Positions 11,405-23,800 of a DNA stretch of 64,000 nt are shown here, in pieces; positions within the stretch are counted from its first letter, which is position 1; each line of letters starts with the position of its first letter. The notes under the pieces are model-generated. The model saw only the letters and a list, made by a program, of their open reading frames with translations, was not told where the DNA came from and did no database searches. Location of the stretch: contig NW_024037074.1 in the NCBI RefSeq assembly GCF_015706575.1, forward strand, positions 19,209,334-19,273,333, in the 5' to 3' direction. The position numbers were made by a program, and so were the translations under genes. This stretch comes from Patiria miniata. Lineage: Eukaryota; Echinodermata; Asteroidea; Valvatida; Asterinidae.

Positions 11405-14400
11405 GTAAGTCAAATAATTTAAAAGTGGATTTTGTTCCCTACAGCCTACAGGGAACCGGGCCCGTTGATACTCGATCGCACAGAATTAGGTCCCTGGCTC
11501 AAATGCACTGCTTTGATTGAATTTTGTTGTGGATTTTGCATTCCCCGGTGATGTACTGTAAAGTTTGTGCACCGTACCATACCTTGGGTTGGAATCTAGT
11601 CAAACACTGACCCTGTTATCGTAGCGTAAATTGAATAAATCCCAGCATCCATCTCCACCTAATCAACGAGGATGGTTGTGACCTCCCTGCATGAGGGGTA
11701 AATTATAAGGACGATGTCTGGATGCACTAAGCATCTTTGGTTTTAAAGTTGGTGGACCCCATTTACCAAAACAAAAAGTGTTTTTTACAAATCAAGGAGC
11801 AACAATACAATAAATCTGAAGCATGTTATTAAAAACCTAATTACCTGTCGAACTGTCAGCTCGTATACTTTTTGAGAAAACTGTGAAACTGCATCCTTCA
11901 TTCTAGACAGAAAGTATTTTTCTCAACAGAAAGCCCTCCCTTCCAAAATTTTCATTAAATACGTTTTGACTACTTGCACCCTCTTGTGGTATGATTTCCA
12001 GTTTTTCAATCGGGAAGAATAAGTCTCATTCATGACATTCAGGGATATACATGTAACTGATTACAAACTAGACAAAATTTGGTCAATTTGGGCAGTATAA
12101 ATTTTTTGTTGTTGAATTTTCGCAATGGTTTGGTCCTAACCATCACCAGAAAATATTTTAAACCCTTTCAGCATCATAAATATGTCAAAATATTAAAGAA
12201 ATTGCACAAATTAAAGACAATTGCACAGTGGTCTTACAAGTTACAGTAACATGTTTCACTGTTTGAAGCACTTTTGGAACAGATGAAAAATCACTTGTTT
12301 TACATAATTGGCATTTTCTCAGCAACCCAATGTGCTGTTTTCGTGATTTTTTCAGTATTTGAAAGAAAAAGCTCTCAGCTTTAATCTGATTTCCAAAACA
12401 TAAAAATCCACACATCATATTTTTGAAAAAAGGCAAATGTTTCAGGGATGTATTTCTTTGGGTCTCCCTGTATATTGTTTTGCCAGTTTGTTTTCAACAA
12501 GTTTCGTTTTTTGGGGGGTTTTTTGTGCACTTTAGATCCTGCGAGATGACGAATGTCTCATCAACTCCAAACTTCCTAAGGAGGACACTTTGAGGTAAGG
12601 TTAACCAGCATCTTTATGTATTTGATCATTTTTTTAATTCTCAAATCACCCCGCAAAAAACCAAGCAACTTAATTATCCCTTTGTCCCCAACCCTCCAAA
12701 CTCCAACACCAGGGTTTGTTGGAATCTGTTAGGATGGGTACTGCACTATAGTAAACAGACTGTGCTTTACGTGGGAATAGGCATACCACAAATAAACAAA
12801 GTGCAACTCTTTTTGTGCACAGTTTACCATGGTTTTGGGATTATTATTATTGCAAGGATTATTATTATTTATTATTAGTATTAATCATTTCTGGTAATGA
12901 AACCAAGGATTCCTCAAAAGCGCCCTAGGCACTGTAGCTCGCAAGCCTGAAGAAACCTGTAGAGAGAAGACAATGGGAAGAAGTTACAGTTTTAGAGGCG
13001 GGAGGAAAAGCCTGGAAGAATATTCTGGGGAAAACCCATGGAATCAGGCAGGGACTGAAATCCCAATCCGTGGGTCACAGCGGTGGAAGGCGATGAAAGT
13101 ATCGCTACGCCAGCCTGATGACTCCTGTCGATGAGGAAGGTTCCTAGTAAATCACCCTTGGGAGTTTGGGTTAATGCTACAAAAACCATGGATTTTTTTA
13201 TTCTTGGAATAAGCATGTAATGTACTTGTACATGTAACTGAGCCCATACACATACCTCAGGCAAATATTCATTTTTAGAAGAAATCTGAGTCTGAAAGCT
13301 TGGACTTTCAACGTGTCAGTTGATTGTTTTTACCTAATAATTTTAATCAGTTCTTATAATTTGATTGGGGCATTGGATCTTGTTTCCTTCTCTGTGAGAT
13401 TTTGGCTCTGAAAAACACTTTCTTTATCCGACAATGAATGATAACTCAAATATCAGTATTCCATATCGAACTAGAAAGCACTTAAAGAGCGCAAACCTCC
13501 GCCAAGGCTAAACAATTGCCATATTCATGTTAGTACATCCAAAAGAAATACTCGCATAAATGGTGAAGAACCCTTTAAAAACATCCTGGATCCAGACCCA
13601 GATCCGGATCACTTCCAAAATCTAATTGGTTTGTACTTGTACCATGGACCACCCCTAAAAAATTGTTCATGCAAATCCGTCCAAAACTTTTTGAGTTATC
13701 TTGTTAACAGACAAACCAACCAACAAACAAACAAACTAACCTAATCCGATGAAAACATAAGCTCCTTGGCGGAGGTAATAATGATAATCTATTCAAGGGC
13801 GGATCCAGAACCAATTTTTGGGTTTCTTTTGTTTTTGTTTTGTTTAGGGGAAGGGAATTAAGTATTGTGCACTATTTCCACATATTAATATTAAAACTGA
13901 AAAACATGTGTAGCTGATGGCTGCATGGGAGATATGCGATGTTCAAATTTATTTCCTGAAAATTTAAAGGGAATATACCACATTTGCTTTTGCTGTAATT
14001 TTCAGAAATGGGTGGATTTGGGGGTAAGTATTTTATAGCAAATATTGTCACATTGACCTGTTTAAAATGGATGCTGGGGGGGGGGGGGGAATCAATAAAC
14101 AAATGCTGTTCTTGTAGCCTGGTTCCCTGACCTACTTCAGACAAAACCACAATGGGGCAATTTATAGACATCAGGGAATTGTTAGGTTACGGAACCAGAC
14201 TAGCCTATAGCACCCGTTCGGGGATGTGTAACTGCATTGCAAACAAATGTTAACTAACTAAATTTGGTAAACTTGGGGCTGTATTTGAAAAAGAGTCAGT
14301 TTTTTTCCCAACGATGGTCAGCCGACCATCGTTGGAAATAGCTCCAAAATTCATCTTCTCGGAATTGACAGCACACCAGGTGCCATGATTTCACAGGAAT

Positions 14401-14794
14401 GTTGTATGTATACAGTGCATATTACATGTACCTTTAAGACAGGAAGGTACTTTCACTCCTCTGATTAAAAAAAAAGGAATAAATCAGGGTTTTTATTGGG
14501 AGGGGGATGGTCCCCATTTACCCCCCCCCCCCATGATCCGCTAACGAATCCATTCCAAACCTACACTATGGACATGTTAAAGGTTTTTATTACATGTACA
14601 TGTAAATATTTCGCATGTAAACTTTACCCTGAATCTCAGTCCCTCAAATATCTTGATGTAAATTTATGTAGTTAAACATTTATGTAGTACTTTATGTGAT
14701 TTAATAAAAGTCATGCTTCTTGGCAGATACATTTTTCATACACGTACGTGTATTTTAGTGATTTATTCCTTTGGGGTCAGTTTCCTGTCACTTC

Positions 14795-14825
<31 letters not shown>

Positions 14826-17800
14826 CACCCTCAAGACGATATTCTTTGACTGGGTGCCCCTGAACAGATCCATAAATGATGTTCATGAAACACACAAACA
14901 TTACGCTCATGTGCCTGAAATGAACACACTATAGTACAGGGCCACAATTCTGCAAGATATATTTGGTTTCTATACACATTCTGGTTGCCTTATCTGACAT
15001 TATTTAGAATGAGCAATCTTGTCATATTTTGTTGATTTTGAGTGGAAAATTTCTGAATACATGCACATCAATACTGGCACCGGAGCGCAATATTTTGTGC
15101 AGGAATCCATCCACTTAAAATGCACTGTAAAATATTGTTGGGGGGAAAAAATGCTTTGCTTGAAGAGAAAAAATGAAGCCGAAAAACTATTCTCGTCACA
15201 AATGTATTTATTTATGTACACCTAGGCATTTGGAAATTTATTTTTACATTGACGATGGAGCGTAATATTTAATGCATGAACAGAACCAATTAAAAACACA
15301 CTATAAATTTTTATTTTATTTCATACAAGGGTTTTGAGTGAAATATCTGAGCTTGAAACTTAATTTCAAGTTACAAATATTTCTTCAGGCATCACTGTAG
15401 TGATGTGTTTTATATTTGAGAGTAGTTTTGATCAGAAATTTATAAATTTATGCAAACTTGTGATCTAGGCTGTCCAAATAAGTTAAAAGAAATGTGTCAA
15501 GATGTCAGCTTACATGTAGTACTGAAAGCCAGCACCTTGTTGTTGTTTCTTCAGTCGTATTTTTACTTGTTGTTAGTGGTTTTACACAATTTTATGATGT
15601 TTTATCTTAAGCATTGTCACTATTTTAATTTAATTCAATTGTTTGAACTTTCAGATAGGAGAGCCCCTCGACAGAGACTTTGTCTCTTTTGGGCAATCCT
15701 TCGGGAGCTGTTAGGTTCTTTTTGTTTTCTGTGTTTTTTCCCTTGGTTTTACTGTCTATCCCGAGAAATAGAGTAAATATAAATGAATGTAAATATGTAT
15801 TTTTATACAGGGCCCTCAGGGATAGCAGGTTTTTTAAATGAAAAGACCATAAAAAATTACTAATTCTGCTTCCGATTACATGTACATGGCATTTGAAAAT
15901 AGGGTAGGTTGGTAGGGAATTTGTTTTTGTTGGCATTTTTTGAGGTACAATCATATGGAGGTGTCTGCATGTAGTGAAGGGTAAAAGGTAGTAATTGATG
16001 ATTTTCGAGGTTTTCTCCTCATTTTCCCCCCAAAAATATTAGGGTAGGGGCTGTCAAAATAGGGTAGGTAGGGTAACCGGAAGCAGAACTAGTATTTTTT
16101 TGGCCTGAGGCTATCCTGTTAAAATGTTTATAAAAAACTACAAATAAATAAATAAATGTATTTTTGTTTACTTTTACATTTATAACATTGGGCACGATGT
16201 CCCAATATTGTTGAAGTACAATTAATTAATGTGCCATACTCCATAAGACTGTATTCTTGCAGATTTCAGATATTTTCTTGGGAAAAAAATGTCAAGGAGT
16301 AAAGTGCAGTAAGATTAATGTACTCCCAGATGTTTGGGTACAAAACCCTTCCCGATGCAGGCACGCCCTTAAAATTAAGCCCTATAACCCCCCAGGCTTC
16401 CGCGTAAGTACCCTGTTGAATCCTGCCGAATCCAAAAGCCAGAATGACAGGTACATTTTTTTTTAGTCCTGGTATTTTTCAAAAGTCCATTGTCAGAATT
16501 TATAGTGTAAATACAACAAAATATAATTGGTTCATTCTCTTGGGTTTTTCAATCCCACTGGATATTTTTTTTAAAGGGAAAATACAACATTTGCAAACAT
16601 CAAAAAAAAAAAGTACCAAATCATTTTGAAATACCTTGCTGGACTGTTAGTGAATGACAGTGTAAAGCATCCTGTAAAATCATGGCACCTGGTATACTGT
16701 CATTTTCAAGAAAAGTGGTATTTTTGTATCAATTTCCAACGCTGATCGGCCGATCAGCGTTGGAAAAAACTGGCTTTTTTTCAAATACTGGCCCCAATTG
16801 ACCATCGCACTTGTTTGCAATCGATTACACACCTATGAACGGGTACAAGCCAGCTAGACTGGTTCCCTGACCTTACAATTCCCCAATGTATGTAAACTGC
16901 TCTGTTTCTTCTTATATGGAGTCAGGGAACCAGACTACAGGAAAATGATTGTTTTTCTTGGTTTTTATAGCATTTTTGAACCCAAAACCTCAAAAAAGTC
17001 AGTGTAACTATATTTGCTATATATTTCCAACCCCCCAATTCCATCCATTTCTGAAAATTACAGCAAAAGCAAATGATGTATATTCCCTTTAAGGTAGAGT
17101 AAATCATTTGCAGCTGTCCCAAAAGTAGTTGGTGAAATTATTGTTGAAAAGCTTACTTGGTTTAAAAGATAGTACTTAATGTCACAAACTCCCTTTCTGT
17201 GAAATTATTCTTTCTGGCATGCGGTCATTTTGAAGAAAACAATGAAAGAAGGCCATTTCCAACAATGCATCTGGAAATTTCCGTTACAATGTTGTTGGTT
17301 TTGTAATTTGGTGCATCCGTGAATGGGTGCGCGCAAGCGTTTACATGACGCACACACAAGCGGTTGCTATTATTTGTCAGTTCAGCGTGTGACATCGCGT
17401 AGTAACAATCGGCTGAATGAGAACGTACGTGTCCCGGACACTGATTTCAGGCACAATTCAAAACATCGCTCGGCAAATTTTGAATTGAAAACAAGATCCT
17501 AGAATATTGTTTTTCTCGGAATATACAGCATTCACAGAGCTAAAACTCAATCAGGTTAGTTGTTAAGCACCCGTCTATAGATTTTGAGCACTTTTGTTGC
17601 TTCAAACGAAAAAAAAATGCACAAATGCCAAATGAACTGCCCTACCTTTAAACTGCAGTCTGTAATTACCTGAATACAATTTAATCTCAACTTGATGTCT
17701 ATAAACTGGACAAGGGTACACCAGGAGCATGTAGGCATGTGTTTGTATCTGTACGTGCATGTCTATGTTTAATGCCACTCCTGTTTGAATGCAAAGGATT

Positions 17801-20800
17801 GGCTTTTCCAAGAAACCATTGAGTGCTTTCCTGCATGGCTTATAACCTTAGTGGTCGTGTTTTCAGTGTGTCAGATCTCGGAATATTGCATATTCTTGGG
17901 GTATTTAACATGTTATGCTGATTTTTTAGCTCATGGAACAATGGGTTTTAAATTATAAATGCAGGTATCTAACTGTAGTTTAATGACTTCTCAGTTAGAG
18001 CGCAGGCTACATGTACATCGATCATTCTTTAGGGTCTAAAATGTGAGTTTTTCCTGTCCCTGTTACCTTGGTACTTTGTTATTTGCCGTTCAAGTATCGT
18101 CAAGAACGACTTAAATGTATTTTTTATTTGTTGGATAGGTATAATGTACATGTAGTTCATTAACCCTAACTCCCTAGTTTGCTAGGATGCCACCTCAATC
18201 CTGCAAAATCCTCAAACTGAATGTAAAAATAACGTACAGCCTCAATCCTCCAAAATCCTGTCATTTCTTGACATGTGGTCCTCGGAGGGGTGACCACTGC
18301 CTCAATCCTGCAAAATCCTCGAGCAGTCACTGTCAATATGTTGAGGCAGAGCCAGTGACATCCTGGAGCAGTGCGGAGGATTTCAAGTATAATCTAGGCC
18401 TAGATTTATAATGCACAGCTGAGCATTTCTAAACACATACAAGGTCCAGTCCAAGACCTTGACACAGTGCATCCTCCAAATTAACCACACTTTATTGCTA
18501 TGTAGATGTAGCCTCAATCCTGCAAAATACTCAATTTTTACAATGAGGATTTTGGAGGAATTGAGCTAGGTTAAGGTTAAAGAAAGCATCAGAATTATAA
18601 AATTATGTCAGATGTAACAGTGACAGGGGAAAAAAGTGGACCGCAAATTTATAAAATTTCTGTGTATTAAAGCAGATATCGGGCCCCAAAAGTGATACAA
18701 TGTTTTTCCTAAATAAAATGCTTTAGAAATAGGTATAAAAAAGTGAGGCGATGTTTTAGTAGACGTGGTGAATTTATATCTTTTCCTTCCCATATTAAAA
18801 ATGTGTCAATGATCTTTGTACTTTTACAGAAGTGAAACAATCTAGATTATGTAGTCTTGAATTCTCGGAAACAAAAAACGCTAGCGCCAGATTGGCCTTT
18901 ATGTCATGAATTTCCCCGTATTAACTTTCAATTTACAAAAGAGCCCCCCAGAATGATCCGGTTATTGAATTATGTTGGGTTTCATTGGATTATTCTGATT
19001 GCGTTCTTTTGTCGTCCGCTTCCTCCAGGATATTTTCGTACCTCGACGTCGTGAGCCTGTGTCGATGTGCCCAGGTATCCAAGGTAGGTGTGACTGCGCA
19101 TTCAATAAGCCTATTTTAGGGGCAACTGATTGTCTGATAACACGCTGCCAATCTATACTATGAATATTTTTTGTCCCCTGCAGGTATAGGCTCGGTGGGC
19201 TGGTTGTCTGTACGTATTCATGCATTCAGTGAGCCCGATGCTTAATTCTGCTCAAACAACATGCATATAATTCTGTGCCTGTTGCATTCGTCGATAGAAT
19301 TTCTTCATAGAATCTCTGTTTAAAGCCCCTTGAAGTTAATAAGTATTTACTCTTGGATTTTTATTTATTATTACATGTATTATTTTTTTTCTTTTGTTTC
19401 CTAATAAGTGGCCTAATTTGAGGTCATTTTTGTTAAATTGATGGCCTTTTTGCCTAGAGCAAGTTGACCTGCAACGTTTAAAACCAGACATTTGTCGTGC
19501 TAAAATGAAACGTTTCTAAATTTTGAAATGCCCAAAACATTAATTGCTATACCAAACACAGTTGCAGATTGTAATGGTTGTAGTGGAATCATATTTAGCA
19601 TCACAAAATGGGGCACGATGGGCTTAGTTTCATGCTAAGCGCAAAATCTTGTACAGAAAGGATTTGCTAAGCATAAACACATCGGCATTCAGAATTCTCA
19701 TGAAATGATTGATGTCAAATATGCCAGAAAGGGGAAATTGACTACGTTTAATAATTTATAAAATTGAACAAAGAAATTGACTCGGGTGGGGTTTGAACCT
19801 GCGACCTCCGGATTGCCATTCCGGTGCTCTACCAACTGAGCCGTCCAGCTCAGTTGGTAGAGATTACTGATTTAAAGGGTTCATGAAATTAATTTTTCTA
19901 AGGAACTTGTTTTGTACAACTTTTTCTACTCTTCTTAAATGTATAAATACTATTTGACATTCCTTTTTTGGTTAATTTTATTGAAAAGTGCACTTCTTTA
20001 AACATTTTAAATTGTCCATGCTTTTCCGGACAACTGAGGGCGCTGTTGCTGGGATGTCATTGTAGGAAGACACTGTTCAATTTTGGAGTTTTCTGTTTAT
20101 ATTTTGAACCCAAAAGTTTCCTCATTGAAAACATCTGTGAGAAAAGTTTGCTCACTGGCTTACTGCCATGTACTGACACAACAACGAATCACCAAAGAAC
20201 CAAAAAAATTACGACAGCAAAAAATTCAAAATTCTGGCAGCTCTTGGTGCTGACAACTGTAACATTGAGGTTTCTGCCCGAAATGACATCACACTTTTGC
20301 CCATGAATATGGAAATTCGCATTAGCATAAAAACCAAAAAGGCACCAAAACACCCTTGAAAATGGCAAAATACAAATTGAAATAAGGTTAAATGAGACAC
20401 AAAGGTGCATTTTTAAGGGATAACCTTCTTTCCTTGAAAGAGACATAGGTTGAATTTTTTGTTGACAAGTTTTCCTCTCCGTTTTTAGGCCTGGAACCAG
20501 CTTGCCCTGGATGGTAGCAACTGGCAGAAGGTGGATTTATTTAACTTCCAGACGGATGTCGAGGTGAGAATTTATTCATGATTAATGTCACGCTGTCCTT
20601 GCGTAAAGAAAATGATCATATGATTACATATGCATGAAAATACAAAGTAGCATTGTCATAGGCAGGTCAAACCCATTATTCTGCTAAATGAATAATTGAA
20701 AATTTGTCAATCGTGAATGTATTCTATTGTAGTGGCATGCCCCTTTTCCTCGGTTCAGCTGATTTCCTCTTTTTTGATTCCCATATCTGCTGTTGGAAGT

Positions 20801-23800
20801 TGAAAAACACCGAAGTCTTGGAATTTTCTCCTTTTTTTTTTGTGGTGACTTAACAGTCATCTCTGATTTGTAAGAGAAGCTGTGATGTTTTTAAACAAGT
20901 CTTGATTGATGTGTAACTCAAATTAAGAAAACTTCTTTTTGTTTTTGCTTTTTAGGGGAAAGTGGTTGAGCATATTTCCAAGCGATGTGGGGGCTTCCTG
21001 AAGAACCTAAGCCTGTACGGTTGCCAGAATGTCACCGACGATGCACTCAAGTAAGTGAATGAACAAAAAATGTAGGAACTGAAGATTTTGTTAATCGAGA
21101 GGACAGCAGTTTGCAGATCCAGGATTTTTCAAACCAGTGGGCGAGGTGTTGAAGTCAAGGATTTTTTAAGCAGGGTTGGTTGGGGAAGTATTGAAGCAAA
21201 TGCATGCACAGACCAAATGCTCTACTGATTGAATTGAGGTTTGCAATATTGCGTGAAGTTTTTTGGCATGTGAACATTTTGGTGACATTTTTTTTTTTTT
21301 TTTTTTTACAGAAACGTATGAAATATAAATATTGGTCGGATGTATGGGGTCAGTAAGCCACCCCCACCCAAGGCTGGATCCAGAACACAATTTTGGGGGA
21401 GGGGGGCCACCAAAAAAAATTGTTTTGGGGTCCAACAAATTTTCCGCCCCAATCTAATATGAAAAGCAAGGGGGGGGGCACTACGTATTGCTTTTGTTGA
21501 GTTTTATGGGTGTTGTACGCAGTGGCTGCCTTTTTTGGGATGTCACTTAAAAAAAAAAAATTGGTTTGTCTTCTATTTTTTTGGGGGGGGGGCGGGGCAT
21601 GGCCCCTGTTGGCCCCCCCCCCCCTTGGATCTGCCGTTGCCTCCTCCCCATCCCCGACCATTGGAAACCCACTTACTGGTCCATAACTGATATACATGTA
21701 AGATGTACAACTTACTGATATTGAAAACTCTCCTCTGAAAATCCAACAAAAATCGACACTTGTCAATATCTTGATTAAAACTCAACATATCCCGTGTTCC
21801 TAACACTCAGGATTCAGTCTCTAACTCCTGAAAATCCCAAGACATTGTGACCCATAATTACCTGTTCCACCTGAAGCTGCCCTGCCTGTTATTCCCTGTA
21901 CCCCCACGACACCCCCCCCCCCCCCCTCCCCAAAGCACTCTATGGCTCTACGGATTCATGCAGTACAAGTGGGAATAAGTCAAACAGTACAGTCAGGGCT
22001 TTTCTTTTTTTTCGTTCCACAGCACATTTGCACAGAACTGCAGAAATATCGAGATCCTTCGAATGAGCGACTGCAAAAAGATCTCGGACAAGACGGCGGC
22101 CAGCCTGAGCAAGTACTGCAGCAAGCTCCACCGACTCCGGCTGGACTCCTGCACATCCATCACAGACCAGGCACTCAAATACCTCAGGTAGCATTCAGCC
22201 GGCCTCAAAACTCTCGTCGGTATTTGCAGAGTGTTTGCAGATTGAGTGCAACATTTTATTCCGTCTCCCTTGGCCTTTTTGAAAGTATGCATGCGTCTGA
22301 CTCTGTAGTGTTTTCCAGTTCGGGGGAAGACACTTCAGCGATGACGCATCACTGAAATGAAGTGTCGGTCGGTAACAGGAATATTTTTGCAATAACATCC
22401 CGTTCGGACTGGCATTCTGGAGTTGCCGTTGAACCCCGAATTATTATGAAGATGCGTTACAAGTTGGATGTTCGAAACATCAGCAACTGCGTCACGAGAT
22501 CAGCTGTTGCAGTTGTTTGGAACGACTCCAGAGTCTTGTCAATGGAAAATTTAACACATAACTCTTTGCCTGTCTGAAAAAAATTCCTAGGTTGACCTGA
22601 GTGACTGTTAAAGTTGTGTTCCCCATAATCTTCAACAAATTCAAATTTTTTTCTCCAATTTTCCTTTTTTGGACATCTGCAAAGCTCTGGAAAAAAAATT
22701 GTTTTGGGAACAAACATATCTGCTTTGCGAGCAGACTGGTTCCCGGTCCGTACATTATCGATACTGATTGTTGTGCGGGAACCAGCCTATCCCGCGAGAA
22801 TGAGAATTATTGTCTGACAGTCAATAATTGACTAACTAAACATGGGCTGACTTTTCCTCGGTCGAAGTCTCATTAAAAAGTGATTATACTCCAACTTTTG
22901 TGCATACAGTAATTTCATCATAATTTTGACGGCATAAAAATATATTCAGATTGTATATTTCAGGCTTTCAGGTATTCTTACTTTTCTACTTTTTCCTAGT
23001 TTTTTTTTTAAATTGCTCCTACTTTTCCTACTTTTTTTTGAAATTCCAACTTTTTCCACTTTTTTCCTACTTTGTTTGTCCCACAACTCCGAAAATAAAA
23101 TGTCATTGAATATTTTTCATAACAGTGTTACACACTGTCATATGTAAATCACACAATGAAGGGCTTGGGCACAGGAGTACTGCAACTGTACTTCCAAGAG
23201 CTTAATTGAGGATGGAGCACAAGTGTTGAGCACAGAACATGCCAAATGAGGCTTATGATGCTGTGGACATGGGTATTAACGAACACTACACCTGAAAGCC
23301 TGCAAAAGTCCTACTTTTATCCTGATTTTGTCCTCCAAAGTTCTACTTGTGTCCTGTTTTTGGGTGGGGGGGTTTTGATGAAAATGTTGGTCCTACTGTT
23401 GTACTTTTTCACCTGGGTCTGCTTGAAAGCCTAAAATTTGTTACCATCCCTATAGACTTGTGTACATTTATCTGTGATATTTATCCCAAGTCAAAATCAG
23501 TCAATCTCGTTGGTATTGTAATGGATAAACAGAATCAGCCATATACGCCGTGATAAATTTCAGATTTTACAACTGTTTATTTTTTACAACATTTGTGTCT
23601 TTTGTTTGATTTCAGTGATGGATGCCACAACCTGAGCTATCTCAACGTGTCCTGGTGTGGCCTTTCAGACAACGGTATTGAAGCGTTGGCCAGGGGGTGC
23701 CCCAAACTAGCTGTGCTAATCTGTAAAGGATGTCATCAAGTAAGTGAAGAGGCGGGGTTGTGATAACTTGGGGCGGGGCGGGGTGGGGCAGGGCGGGGCA

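Noticed and set aside
19776..19862. Functional tRNA-Ala (GGC) gene on the minus strand
   Set aside because: D, anticodon and T arms are recognisable, but the acceptor stem does not pair and the T stem has mismatches. A tRNA-derived SINE explains it better.
21350..21766. 138-codon minus-strand frame rich in Gly and Pro
   Set aside because: Lies in the G/C-run repeat of FBXL intron 5; homopolymers rather than coding constraint keep it open.
21942..22355. 137-codon plus-strand frame
   Set aside because: An alternative reading frame across FBXL exon 6; the true frame there matches FBXL2/20 repeats.
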